Assembly (NCBI GenBank): GCA_032718475.1
Contig: JAUCBJ010008083.1
Coordinates: 1-58,587, forward strand
Direction: 5' to 3'
Length of the DNA: 58,587 nt
From: Nemertoderma westbladi
Taxonomy: Eukaryota; Xenacoelomorpha; Nemertodermatida; Nemertodermatidae
The notes beneath the pieces are model-generated. The model was not told where the DNA came from. It saw only the letters and a program-made list of their open reading frames with translations, and did not search any database. Of this stretch, positions 40,692 to 51,753 are shown piece after piece. Each line of letters begins with the position of its first letter. The first letter of the stretch is position 1. Position numbers and translations under genes: made by a program.

Positions 40692-41250
40692 TATAGTTAT
40701 TACTTATCGAACTATGACGATGGCAATTAAGCGCTCATAATAGTTTCATGCAATTTCTTAAATAATTAGAAGTTACGTGACTGGGCGATAGTAAGGGAGA
40801 TAATTGAGACGGATTCACCTAGACATTCCAGTGGATGGAATTACAGCATATTAGGTTACTGTAGGCCTAGTTATGAATTTTCATTGATTGGCTAGGAATT
40901 GCAACCACGAAGCGAAGGAAAATTAAATAAACTTTGACTCTTACTTGCCTTTATTCTAGTTAGATTTCCATGGATTCTAGAGTTTTCTGGAACTATTTGT
41001 TTAAGCTTTAGAAAAAGATCCATATTGTGGTTCAGTTCATGTGACACATACTGCGTTTATCGCGTATTTTATGTACTAATTAACGATTTTTGTATCAAAA
41101 CGTCTGTTTGTAGTGGTTGTCATGGAAACTGAGAAATAGAACAACCTAATCGGATGCGGAATAAGTGATATTGTGGGTGTAGGAATTGATCCCAATGTCA
41201 TAAAACAGTTCAATTTCTAATTTTATAAATTTTAACATCTGTTCAGCCTG

Positions 41251-41264
41251 GTTGCCATGGTAAC
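41251..41264. promoter_or_regulatory. RFX X-box-like palindrome
   Basis: GTTGCCATGGTAAC is a perfect match to the palindromic X-box (GTNRCC/RGYAAC) bound by RFX factors. Related words GTTGTCATGGAAAC lie at about 41119 and 41521 on either side. Each of those two sits in a similar context (TAGTGGTTGTCATGGAAACT and close), so they may belong to a dispersed repeat and not to a host promoter. No gene start is recognised nearby. Confidence 0.4.
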
Positions 41265-41664
41265 TTGATTTCCAAAATAACCATAGTTAGATATCTCCAA
41301 GTTTCTATTATGCTTTGCCACAAATAGAGTTATTAATGTAGAATTGAATGATATAAACTTTAATAAATTTCAGTTACAAAGGTAAGTAGAAATTTCTGGA
41401 CTGCTTTAAGTTAATAAAAAATGTCCGCTTGTTGTCCTGATAATATATATCAAGTTTCAAAATAATTTATCGAGATGTCCAAATAGACGTTTTTTTTGTA
41501 TAAAACTTACATTTGCAGTGGTTGTCATGGAAACTGTAAAATAGAAGTCTTAAAAGCAACAACATAAGTTTCTATTGGTCGTACTGCCTAGAGTGCCTAA
41601 CCCGAATAATCATTATCAGAAAATCTATTCCAGGAGTGTCTATACTGTTATCATAGCAACTAAT

Positions 41665-41974
41665 TTTTTTTTTTTTTTTTTTTTTTTCAAAAGTGCGCCC
41701 CCAGTCGGGGCAATCCAAATTTATTAATAAACATCTTTGTTTCTCAGTTAACACTATCAGTAAAAGCAACAATAAATAATTATTTAGTAAAAAGTTTATA
41801 AAATACTAGTTAATGGTGGGGCATTTGGGCAGTTCAAGATGTGATACCTGTATTCTGAGCTACCTTTACAGTACATGCAGACACAATCGGGTGACAGTGG
41901 GTGAAATGGTGTATGGGTCTGGCAGAGTTTATGATGAAATCTGTGCGCCGTTAGTCTGGTGGCGATGTTTCATC
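41665..41974 (-). mobile_element. 5'-truncated poly(A) LINE copy with 15 bp target duplication
   Basis: ATCATAGCAACTAAT occurs at 41650-41664 and 41975-41989, a 15 bp target duplication. On the minus strand the insert ends in a poly(A) run (T run at 41664-41687 on plus), with AATAAA about 40 bases before it. The minus strand encodes a C-terminal stretch with LTAHRFHHKLC followed by a zinc-finger-like CMYCKGSSEYRYHILNCP, as at the end of Jockey/R-type LINE proteins. Only the last ~310 bp are present. Confidence 0.75.
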
Positions 41975-42241
41975 ATCATAGCAACTAATCCAAGTAGGTA
42001 ATTCAAGCGTCGTTTTACTGTAAATTTAGTTTTAAAAAAAATCTCATTCAAAAATTAATTTACGAAATCATCATTACTCTAGAGGATACCAGATCGCAGA
42101 TGAGTTTACAGATCCAGACGGATTATTTACAATGATACTGAACCTATAATGGTCTGATAGGATAGGCCTAATACCTACAGCGGTAGCAGTAATCGAAGGC
42201 GGCTGCTATCAATTACGTTGCGTCGAATCGTTGTATAAGCT

Positions 42242-42441
42242 TGGTGTAATATTTGCAATGTCTGTTTATCTTATCAGATAGAATCCTGTACTGCTACTGT
42301 GCTATACCATAATATGTTTGTTATTGGACTGCTGTACTGCTGTACAGCTGTAACTGGCAGCACTGCTATATTTGTTTTATAACATTACTGTTCTCATTAT
42401 ACGATATGGGTATTACAGTTCAGATCATACTTAATACAACA
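42242..42441 (+). repeat. Mag-like element 5' LTR
   Basis: Starts TGGTGTAATATTTGC and ends TACTTAATACAACA. Same sequence as 47060-47259. At 200 bp it is short, as is common in the Mag group. Confidence 0.95.
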
Positions 42442-42459
42442 TGGCGCTGCGAGTAGTCG
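42442..42459 (+). other. Primer binding site of the Mag-like element
   Basis: TGGCGCTGCGAGTAGTCG follows the LTR directly. The TGG start matches the complement of a tRNA CCA end. I cannot name the tRNA from the sequence alone. Confidence 0.65.
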
Positions 42460-42496
42460 ATTGAACTCTACGCAAGAATAACAACCAACTGTTGCT

Positions 42497-43177
42497 ATGC
42501 CTACAAAGGCGGAATTAGAAGCAGAATTAGCCGCACTGAGAGAGCAAGCTGCCGCTCAAACGACGGATCCGAATCTTGCCGCATTGACGATGTATTTCAA
42601 CTCCCAGTTTGAACTTCAGAGGAGAGAGTCGGAACTGCGTTTAGCGATGATTAAAGAGGAATCCGATCGTAGGATCGACAGCATCCTGCATGGTGCAACC
42701 CGACCACCATCTAATACTAAACCATTAAACATGGAGATTCCTAAGCTCCAATCGCCCGAGGGTTTGTCCTTGAGGCAATTCGATGCATGGGGAATGCGTT
42801 GGAACGATTATATGTCCGGAACAAAACTCAGCGAACGCAATCGGTCGGAACGTCGGTCAGTTTTGAGATCGGCAGTTAATGAGGAATGGATTCAATTATG
42901 GGAAGAAGAAATACTCGGAATCACAATGGACGACGATGTCGAACAGATTATATTACTAATGCGTACTCACGTTCGAGGAAGGCGACACGTTTTAATCGAT
43001 CGAAGCGACTTCAGAACACGAACGCAAAGTAGTGGCGAATCATTCGACGAGTTCTACATGGAGCTCAGAATATTAGACAGAGCATGCAGTTGGAAAGCAA
43101 ATACACCAGAATATCGAGAGGAGCGGATAATATCAGCCATAGTTTCAGGTATACACGCATCTAAGACACGGCAATGA
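42497..43177 (+). pseudogene. Mag-like gag, N-terminal part ending at an in-frame TGA
   Basis: ATG at 42497; 226 codons before TGA at 43175-43177. The start is a coiled coil (MPTKAELEAELAALREQ), followed by a retrotransposon gag capsid-like region with SLRQFDAWGMRWNDYM and ESFDEFYMELRIL. After the TGA the same frame continues into the zinc-finger part at 43208, so the stop splits one protein. TGA may come from a CpG transition in a CGA codon; stop read-through is the alternative, since TGA-CTT is a moderately permissive context. Confidence 0.85.
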
Positions 43178-44074
43178 CTTCTTGAAACTCCAATAGAGGA
43201 TCTCACCTTGAATTTAGTCATTCACCTTTGTCGTACATTAGAATCAGGAGAAAAGACTGACAAACAGCTGGCATCAACCCAATCAAATTCCACTACAGTG
43301 GTTGTTGTTGATCAAGTGGATAATGACACCACTGACAATGTTAACGCGATTTCTAATTATAAAGTCAACAAGCGTACAGGTACCAGCAGAGGAGCTACCA
43401 ATGCTCAACCACCAACACAATCCAATAGCTCCAATGCACATAACCGGGGTGGAAGCAATAATGTGTGTGGGCGTTGCGGATTTCCCGCTGAACATTCCTA
43501 CACAAAGGGAAAATGCCCAGCGAAAGACATTATCTGCAGTGGATGCAAAAAAGTCGGCCATTACAAGCGGATGTGCAAGTCCGTTAATCAAGTTGAGGTT
43601 GATATGGATGAGTATGACGGCATAATTGGGGATGTTAATACAATAACCATCAATGCTGTTGATAAGAAACGCACAGATCTCGTGCTTCGAACACAGATTA
43701 AGTCACGACATGCTGATATTGCTTGGCTCTGTGACCCTGGGGCATTTGCTGACATTATGCCATACAGTGACTTTGCTATGCTTATTGATGACCTTGGAGG
43801 TGTTGAACTAAAATGTGATGACGTAACATTAACTGGCCCAGATAGCCGAATTCTAGAATCGCTTGGAGTTTCACCAATCACTGTTGTGCATAATGGTAGA
43901 ACCTATAAAACCAACATTCACATTCTGTCCGAGGCACGGACCCCGCTACTTAGTCGATCAGCATGCGTGGCACTAGGTTTAATACCAAAAGACTGGCCCA
44001 CAGCACATTTAATGATATTAACTCACTCTCTCTATCAACCACCCAAAAAGACAAGGTATTCCACAGTGCTGTAA
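43178..44074 (+). pseudogene. Mag-like nucleocapsid and protease
   Basis: Same frame as the upstream gag part. It has a double finger, CGRCGFPAEHSYTKGKC and CSGCKKVGHYKRMC (43468-43575), then a protease-like stretch whose active site reads WLCDPGAFADIMP near 43730 in place of the usual D-S/T-G. That substitution may reduce activity or reflect mutation. The frame ends at 44074, overlapping the RT frame (-1) from 43963. A run ACCCAAAAAG at 44041 in the overlap is a possible slippage site. Confidence 0.8.
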
Positions 44075-46227
44075 CAGACAACCATCAATCTACTAAATCA
44101 GGGTACAATGGAACTCTACCTAATGACGTCCGCAATAAACTCATTGAAGAGTTCATAGATATATTTCCTGACCTTGAGGAAAACAATGTACTTCCCACCA
44201 TGGTAGGTCCCCCAATGAAGATCAAACTTAGTGATGATGCCATACCACAAGCAATTTACCGCCCCTACAAAATATCAATTAATGATACACCAAAGATAAA
44301 GTCCCAACTTGATCAAATGGTTCAAAAGGGAATTGTCAGAAAGGTTCCAATAGACGAAATTACTGACTGGATCAGTTCCATGGTAGTGGTTCCAAAGAAG
44401 AACTCAAGCGAACCGAGACTAACAGTAGACTTCACCAAACTTAATCGAGCAGTTCAGCGGCCTGGACACCCATCTAAGATACCTGCTCACGAGGTTGCTC
44501 AAATCAGTCCCGGGATGAGATTTTTCACTACCTTAGATGCACGTCACGGGTACTGGCAAGTACCACTACACCCGGACAGTGTCCCACTCACAACATTCAT
44601 TACCCCATGGGGCAGTTATCAATATCTGCGGAACCCTATGGGGTTGATCTCAGCTGGGGACGAACATGATGCGAGGGGGGACGAAGCATTCGATCAAATA
44701 GATAATGTGCGGAAAATTGTAGAAGACATCATTATTTATGATAAAAGCCCCACTGAACATTATCAACGAGTAAAAGCTGTTCTTAATCGATGTCGGGAGT
44801 ATGGCATTACTCTGAATCGGAATAAGTTCATATATGGTGAGAAGGAGGTTGACTGGTGTGGATACCGCATCACATCAGATGGTTACACCATAACACCAGA
44901 TCTTGTCAAAGCACTGAAGTACTTCCCCATACCACAAAATAAAACTGACGTACGCTCGTTCTGTGGGCTAATTCAACAGTTTAGCAAGTTCACCGCTGAT
45001 CTAGCAACATTAGCCAGTCCTATCAATGCAATCCTTTCTAAAGATACACCATTCATATGGGAGGCACCGCAACAAGAAGCATTTAATACAATTATCCTGG
45101 AGCTAACATCACCGAGGATTTTGGCTAATTTCACCTATGGGGCACCATTAGTTTTGGAGACAGATGCTGCTCAGTCTCGCGGATTGGGCTATGCCCTATG
45201 GCAGCAGCCACACATAGGGGAACCATTTCGTTTACTCGCATGTGGTTCTAGAACAGTCACAGCTGCAGAATCACGATACTCTGCAACAGAGGCTGAGTTA
45301 CTAGCTGTTGTCTGGGCAGTTCGCAAGTGCCACTTATTTTTGCGAGGTGCCAAGTATTGCCTGGTTGTTGATCACCAACCTCTTATATCCATATTGAATC
45401 AAAAATCACTGTCAGAATTACCGTCGCCACGCATTGTTCGCCTTTGTGAACATTTGTCATGCGAAAACCTAACTGCAACATGGCGGAAAGGGACAGACCA
45501 TACAGTTTCAGACGTGTTTTTACGGTACCCAGCGGACAAGCCAGACACCTCGGATGAGCAACTTACCTGTAGTGTTGAGTCATCCATCGGGGATATGATA
45601 AATACAATAGTTGAAACTGGGGGTAATGGAACTGCAGATGACCTGCACATAGAAAATGTTGACCATGAATCAACCAGAGACCCAGTTATCAAGAAATTAT
45701 ATCAGATGGTTAATTCAGGATTCCCAGCACTAAAAAAGGACCTAGATCCCGAACTCTCTCCCTATTGGACAATACGCCACCAATTATCACTATTTGGGAA
45801 CATTGTATTAAATGGATCTCGCATAATAATTCCTACAACAATGCGTCATGGAGTCCTTCATCATCTCCATAGTGCCCATCAGGGACGAGAACGTATGTTG
45901 CGTCGTGCTCGCCAAATGATCTATTGGCCTGGTCTTACTAATGACGTAACAAACATCGTCAGTAGATGCAATGAGTGTGAAACACATAAAGACAGCCAAA
46001 GAGCTGAGCCACTCATACACCACCCACTACCAACAATCCCCGGTAACAGCATATCAGCAGATCTCTTTGAGAATGAAGGATGGAGTTACCTAGTGACCAC
46101 GGACAAATATTCAGGATGGCCATGTATTTATTTCTGTGGCAAGAACGGCTTACTGGCGTCACCACAGCCGTTGTCATTAAACATTTCTATAACTGGATGC
46201 GGGATTTTGGTATACCATGTCAGTTAA
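43963..46227 (+). pseudogene. Mag-like pol: RT, RNase H and start of integrase
   Basis: RT blocks include MVVVPKKNSSEPRLTVDFTK, FFTTLDARHGYWQVPL (first catalytic D) and NVRKIVEDIIIYD, where the usual VDD reads VED. RNase H follows with ETDAAQSRGLG, ATEAELLAVVWAV and VVDHQPLISIL (D, E, D). The integrase HHCC finger (HLHSAHQGRERM ... CNECETH) and the first catalytic D in ISADLFENEGW are here. The frame then leaves the integrase near 46145; residues after GKNG are out of frame, and the protein ends at 46227. Confidence 0.9.
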
Positions 46228-46808
46228 CAACCGACAATGGACCCCAATTTAAATCGAACGAGTTCATAACGTTCTGCAATAACAATGGTATATCATATAA
46301 CCCTTCATCACCCTACAACCACCAATCTAACGGTCATGCAGAGTCTGCAGTAAAGGCGATGAAATCTCTTGTAATAAAAGTCGATCGAGATGTAAACTCC
46401 ATCAATTTCAACAAATCTTTACTGGAATTCTACAATACGCCAAAGAATGATGGTCTGAGTCCAGCTCAGAGACGTGTTGGTTATACAACCAGGACACATA
46501 TACCGAAACTAAATTATAGTCATGTTACATTCATGGAAGTTGAAGAAGCTGATCATAAACGAGAGATTCTGTCAGAGAAATCATCCAAATTATGGGATCG
46601 TGGCTCCAGGTTATTGAAACCACTACAAATCAACGATAGAGTTCGTATCCAATCGAATAAATCGGGTACGTGGGAAATGACAGGCACAATAATGTCTCAA
46701 AATTATCGGGGACGAAGTTATAAAGTAAAGGCAGACAACGGAACGGTCTATTGGCGCAATCGCCGCTTTCTTCGGCCCATAATGAAAACCAGACTCAGAC
46801 AGCACTAA
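46080..46808 (+). pseudogene. Mag-like integrase, C-terminal part in shifted frame
   Basis: True integrase sequence in this frame begins near 46145. It holds the second catalytic D in LTTDNGPQF and the E in GHAESAVKAMK, followed by a C-terminal domain ending RNRRFLRPIMK near 46790. The first catalytic D is in the other frame, so one protein has been split by a small indel. After the stop at 46806-46808 another frame stays open to 46956 with an SPPRRSRLLQGRDPA-like basic end, suggesting a second frame change or a divergent tail. Confidence 0.85.
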
Positions 46809-46968
46809 TCAACAGCTTGTTAATAAGTCGTATGGCGACACCATCGATGACAATGATGGGCGACCAGACCCAACCCAGTCACGAAGTTATTCGGAAGTAG
46901 TTCAAACATCACCACCACGACGAAGCCGTCTCTTGCAAGGAAGGGATCCAGCATAAATGAGTAACTGT

Positions 46969-46988
46969 AAGGGTGAAGGGAGGCATGG
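46969..46988 (+). repeat. Upstream copy of the polypurine tract and LTR edge
   Basis: AAGGGTGAAGGGAGGCATGG here recurs at 47043-47062, where it spans the tract and the first bases of the LTR. The copies are 74 bp apart. The upstream copy is not followed by LTR sequence. Confidence 0.75.
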
Positions 46989-47042
46989 GTAAAACAGTAT
47001 TATTGTACTATTGTACTGAAATGATAGAGAAATGTTAAACTC

Positions 47043-47059
47043 AAGGGTGAAGGGAGGCA
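47043..47059 (+). other. Polypurine tract of the Mag-like element
   Basis: A purine-rich AAGGGTGAAGGGAGGCA directly precedes the 3' LTR, the expected place for plus-strand DNA priming during reverse transcription. Confidence 0.75.
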
Positions 47060-47259
47060 TGGTGTAATATTTGCAATGTCTGTTTATCTTATCAGATAGA
47101 ATCCTGTACTGCTACTGTGCTATACCATAATATGTTTGTTATTGGACTGCTGTACTGCTGTACAGCTGTAACTGGCAGCACTGCTATATTTGTTTTATAA
47201 CATTACTGTTCTCATTATACGATATGGGTATTACAGTTCAGATCATACTTAATACAACA
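47060..47259 (+). repeat. Mag-like element 3' LTR
   Basis: Same sequence as 42242-42441 by eye, followed by the duplicated AAGCT. Confidence 0.95.
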
Positions 47260-47264
47260 AAGCT

Positions 47265-49899
47265 CTCACTCAATAAGTTCGTTTGTGAGACTATCAATTT
47301 GACTGACTCACTGACTGCCTTACTGACTGTATGTACAGCGCTACTTTAATTGAATTTATTGAATTTATTTATTTCCTCAAAATTTATATAAAAAACGACA
47401 AACTAAGCAATACCACAGATTCTGCTGGGTACTTTGGAGTGTGGGTGGGCCGCCAATGTACGCAATTAAACACGCCAATGTACCGGAAAATAGTTTTAAT
47501 TTCAATAAAATATAACTAAAATGGCAATAGAAAAACTACAATACAATAGTGCACTAGTGCAAAATATTGATCTAGTCACTTTATGCCAAACACAATGTAC
47601 AGTAGTGGTTGCGGTATACAGTAAAGTATACAGTAATATGCTACTTTACGACCCGCTGTTACACCAAAAGGCAATTTACTATAAAGTTGCTAATATGTAG
47701 TTTATAATACAAATCGATACTATAAATGAAACGCTTTGTGTGTTTCCCTGGCTAATTGGTGGTAATAGTAATACACCGGCACCTAATATCCAAGACTATC
47801 GATTTATACGAAATCTGCGAGAACCGATAAGATAGCTGATAATATTGATGTTTGATAGACATAAACTCGTTAAAGGCCCGTTTCCGTGCAGCTTTTTTAT
47901 GTGACGTATTCTGAGCTTTTTTTGAGTTATTTTTCAAGCTTTTTTTCAAGCTTGTTATGCCCTTTCTAACGTTCAGTTAAAATTAAGATGTAATATGAAT
48001 GTTCTAGAAATAGATAATTATGTTACAAGCTTGTTTGCGGGAGTCTGGCTTTCCCTATATCTTTCTATACCCTTCCCCACATTAGCATTACCCACGATGT
48101 TCTTTCAATTTATTTAATATGTTCTGTAAGATCAAAAAATAATGTTTTGCGATACTGCAATTCAAATTACAAAATTACAAATAAACATACTGAAACTAAA
48201 TTTAATTGCAATATTATTTGAACGTTCATAAATAAACTTTCAAACATCGGACTTATTTAGGTTAAAAAAAATTAACGCAAAACTGAATGTTGTAATATTA
48301 ACGTTGATTATTCGTTTGTTTTGCTCAAGGCCTACTTGATATTAAGTGGGATTGGTTTTGCTTCATATACAATTTTGTTCAGCAGGACAATAAATTACTT
48401 ACCGGTTAGTCACAACGTCGGCAAGTTTTACCTTATTCTTGTTTCATGATGTACCACATAGCAACGTTTAATTTCTAGGGTGGACGTCGGTGCAACCTGG
48501 GCATGATGTGTAGGCGTAGGTGTAGTTGTAGCGTTTACTTATAATTTATTTGGATAATAAAATTCAGCTATAAATTACTGATTTAATAGAAATGGCACTA
48601 TGCTCAGTTTCTGGCACACCCGTAGGGGGTAGGCTAGTATATAAATCATTCAGGGGTTTACTCAAAATGAAATTAGAAAGCTATAAAGTACAAGGTCAGA
48701 CTAATTCCACGATATGATCTAGATAGGAGATAGAGTTCCATGTGTATATGGGGGTGGGGGTTGGGGGTTGGGGGTTGGGTTGGGGGTAGGCGGGTTGTTA
48801 GATGGCGGGTTTGTAGAGTAGTCAGCATTCCCCTACCTTGAAGACATCAAGGGAACCTCTTTGATACCCCAAGCTGTAATGGTTCAAATCTATTTCATTG
48901 CTGCCTTTATAACTGATCTAAAACACCAGCAGCAAGGTCAGAGAGGAGCAAGTCCCCACAGTTGCGATAACTACACATGACAGGCGAAATCTAAGTGGCA
49001 TTGGTAAATATCTGCTACCGGTACTAACAGTATTCGTGGTTAGTAATGATGAGTAGCACTTTACAAGATTACAGTTGTGGCTAATAAAGAAATTGAGTGC
49101 AATAGTTGTAAAAAATTTATTGCCACGACTTATAATCAATTAGACTGATTATTAACGGTGGTATATGTTTTGCGGTCTGGGACTTCTGCCTGGGCTCTGT
49201 GCGATTAGCTCCAAATTATTACAGTACCGTCACAGTAAGCAGAACTTTAATTTTAGCCCATTAGCCGTGGCGCATCCGGTACAAACCCAGAAAAAAACCA
49301 CTCATTTCACCCAAATTACTAACTATATTTATGTGTAAACATGTTGCTCTTCTCCCTCCATAGCTTTAATTGTTCTATCAGAAGTCTGACTTTAGTCCAA
49401 TCCGTTAATTAATTTCGCGTCTTTAGCTCTCGAGGTCAAAGATTCTAGCCGAGCAGACGATCTTGATAAATTTCAATTTCGGCGACAATAAGGGAATAGT
49501 CTTTCGCCAAATCATCGAAGAGAACTTTACACATTTAGACACATTTTGGAAATGCATATTCTGGTGTAACAGCAACGGACTGGTTGCACCGGACTGGTTG
49601 CACCGGACACCGCCTCACCGGACACCGCCACAGCGGACACCACCAAGACGGACACCACCACAATGGACACTGAACTAACTATTAATAGTCAAGGAAATGT
49701 ATGGGTTGGATTGGTTGTTGTAGAATCAGATTAAACAAAAAACTATTTGTGTGTTTACTTTGTACACGATAGGGCAATAATTATCACACAATACGCAATA
49801 ATATCTCCCTTTAATAAAATTTGTTATTCGGGTACACGGAATCCCCTAATTATTTTACAAATCTTAATGTGAACTTATGACATCCCGACATCTTTGCGA
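47265..49899. other. Unassigned DNA with G-rich and CGGACACC repeats
   Basis: No gene is recognised. A G-rich run of GGGGGTTGGGGGTT type at about 48749-48797 could form a G-quadruplex. A short minisatellite based on CGGACACCACC lies at about 49590-49672. Other open frames are short and unmatched. Confidence 0.4.
49590..49672 (+). repeat. Short GGACACC minisatellite
   Basis: Units of 12-15 bp such as CACCGGACTGGTTG and CGGACACCACCA repeat with drift. The array keeps a frame open (49463-49678), but I see no reason to call it a gene. Confidence 0.7.
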
Positions 49900-49905
49900 G
49901 TGATA

Positions 49906-50474
49906 CTACTACTACTACTACTAGGATCGGCATGCTGCATTGCAGCTGCATTTTTAAGAATGCTGTGCCGGCTTGTCAACAAAATTGCGCCGCCACAACT
50001 CCCTATCACCCATGACATTTGCTAGATCATCCGCATCTTTAAGGCCAGTGTCCTTTAAGATGCGTCTCAAGAAAGTCATGGGCTGTCCACCATGCTTATT
50101 CACTCCATGAGGCTGCCAAAGTACAAGATTATGCACTGGCTGGTCCTCACGGCGAAAGCAATGTCCTGCAAAGCGGAGGCGATTTTGTTCTAGTGTCAAG
50201 CTTGGGGGAACCAATGAGACACCTCCAATGTTATATAGTGTCTGGTTGGAGATGTGTGCATTGTACTTGACACAATGTACCCGGCGTAGCATTCTTGTGA
50301 ATGTGCCATCCAGAGATTTGGTGTCCTCAGCAGTTAGAGCCCAGCATGGACTCCCATAGAGGAGTACTGGAACTACTGCTGCTCTAAATAATCGGACCTT
50401 AAGTTTCCGATTAATTCTAGGTGACTTCCAAATCCTGGAAAGCCTATTCAAGGCTGCCCAAGCCTTTCCCTTAC
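49906..50474 (-). pseudogene. 5'-truncated RTE-like LINE copy
   Basis: Minus-strand copy of the family's last ~570 bp, with the C-terminal frame 50451-49954 open (LLYGSPCWALTAEDTKSLDG, RFAGHCFRREDQPVHNL) and a CTA-triplet run at its 3' end (49906-49923). GTGATA occurs on both sides (49900-49905 and 50475-50480), a short target duplication overlapping the truncated 5' edge. It is very close in sequence to the copy at 10436-11075. Confidence 0.88.
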
Positions 50475-50557
50475 GTGATAATTATCTAGAAGCATTTGAA
50501 CAAGGTGTCTCTCTGCTATTTCAGCAGAATTTGTTATTTTTCAGGACCTGATCAGGG

Positions 50558-51738
50558 CCAGTGGAGTAGATGGTGTTCCCCCTCCCTGAGGTCTTTAAAA
50601 TACCTGAGTGTTTAAAGCTCATCTATCCCGTCATAGTAGACATGTACAGAACAACAAGAGTCCCACAAGAAATGAAAACAAATAAGTTGGTGCCAGTTCC
50701 CAAGAAGGGCAAGCTAACACTCTATGGTTCTTTTCGGGGAATCTCATTGATCTCGATTGCTGCAAAGCTATACAATAGGATTCTATTAAATCGCATCAGG
50801 GATCCCATTGAGAGACTGCTCCGTGGAAATCAGAATGGGTTCCGTAAAGGTTGTGGGACCATGGAGCCCATTTTGGCACTTAGAAGGATAATTAATTGAG
50901 AGTTATTAAAAAGGAAAGACAGGCATCTGGCTGTTATCTTTGTTGACTTCTTCAAGGCCTTTGATTCATTATGTTCAGCATACTTTCATTATATGGGATC
51001 CCTGATGAAATTATTGCAGCAATCAGATCAGTATATACGATGGTTCAACAACATTTGTGTCTACTGTTGATGGTAGACAGAACGATGGTATGGTATGGTA
51101 TGATGGGAAGGATGGTATGCTTGAGCATGTGGACGATTTCTGTTACCTGGGATCATGGATCCGGAAGTCAGGTGAGGATCTTCGAATACGGAAGGGAAAG
51201 GCTTGGGCAGCCTTGAATACGCTTTCCAGGATTTGGAAGTCACAGAGAAGTAATCAGAAACTTAAGGTCCGATTATTTAGAGCAGCAGTAGTTCCAGTAC
51301 TCCTCTATGAGAGTCCATGCTGGGCTCTAACTGCTGAGAACACCAAATCTCTGGATGGCATATTCACAAGAATGCTACGCCGGGTTCATTGTGTCAAGTA
51401 CAATGCACACATCTATGATATAACATTGGAGGTGTCTCATTAGCTCCCCCAAGCTTGACACTAGAACAAAGTCATCTCCGCTTTGCAGGACATTGCTTTT
51501 GCCGTGAGGATCAGCCAGTGCATAATCTTGTCCTTTGGCAGCCTCATGGAGTGAATAAGCATGGTGGACAGCTCATGACTTTCTTGAGACGCATCTCAAA
51601 GGACACTGGCCTTGAAGATGCGGATGATCTAGCAGATGTCATGGGTGATAGGCGGCTCAATTTTGTCGACAAGCCGGCCCAACATTCTTAAAAATGCAGC
51701 TGCAATGCAGCGTGCCGATTCTAGTACTAGTAGTAGTA
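50558..51738 (+). pseudogene. RTE-like LINE copy with internal deletions
   Basis: Plus-strand copy from the RT region (MKTNKLVPVPKKGKLTLYGS) to the TAG-triplet tail. Compared with 53676-55593 it lacks a short piece around 50968 and about 0.3 kb around 51075-51105, which removes the RT active site; a duplicated GGTATGGTATG fills the gap. The C-terminal frame is further broken near 51430. Flanks GACCTGATCAGGG (50545-50557) and GGCCCTGATTGAGGG (51739-51753) look like a decayed target duplication. Confidence 0.85.
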
Positions 51739-51753
51739 GGCCCTGATTGAGGG

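Larger units (their letters stand above)
37281..41649. other. Long AT-rich stretch without recognisable gene
   Basis: I see no conserved coding region in 4.4 kb. Local repeats: three ~38 bp units around ATAATTCAACCAGAAAAAAA at about 37828-37912; a word near CAGATATTTCGCTCTCTAG at 38743 repeated with changes at 38902; a decamer array at 40637-40691. Motifs of the form GTTGYCATGGNAAC occur near its right end and are listed separately. Promoters or enhancers cannot be judged by eye. Confidence 0.4.
42242..47259 (+). mobile_element. Mag-like Ty3/Gypsy LTR retrotransposon, 5.0 kb
   Basis: The LTRs (200 bp, TG...CA) appear identical by eye. AAGCT lies on both sides (42237-42241 and 47260-47264), a 5 bp target duplication. 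The order gag, protease, RT, RNase H, integrase and the paired Cys/His finger type fit the Mag branch of Ty3/Gypsy elements. The primer site begins TGG at 42442. The coding region is interrupted: an in-frame TGA at 43175, a frame change in the protease-RT overlap (possibly natural) and another between integrase catalytic residues near 46145. Recent insertion with broken frames points to mobilisation by another copy's proteins, or to sequence errors. Confidence 0.92.

Noticed and set aside
40536-40740. Overlapping frames through the ATGCAGCTGT array
   Set aside because: They are translations of a decamer repeat in two frames, without protein features.
42497-46808. Host gene with introns
   Set aside because: LTRs, target duplication, primer site, gag fingers, RT, RNase H and integrase show a retrotransposon; the frame breaks are not at splice sites.
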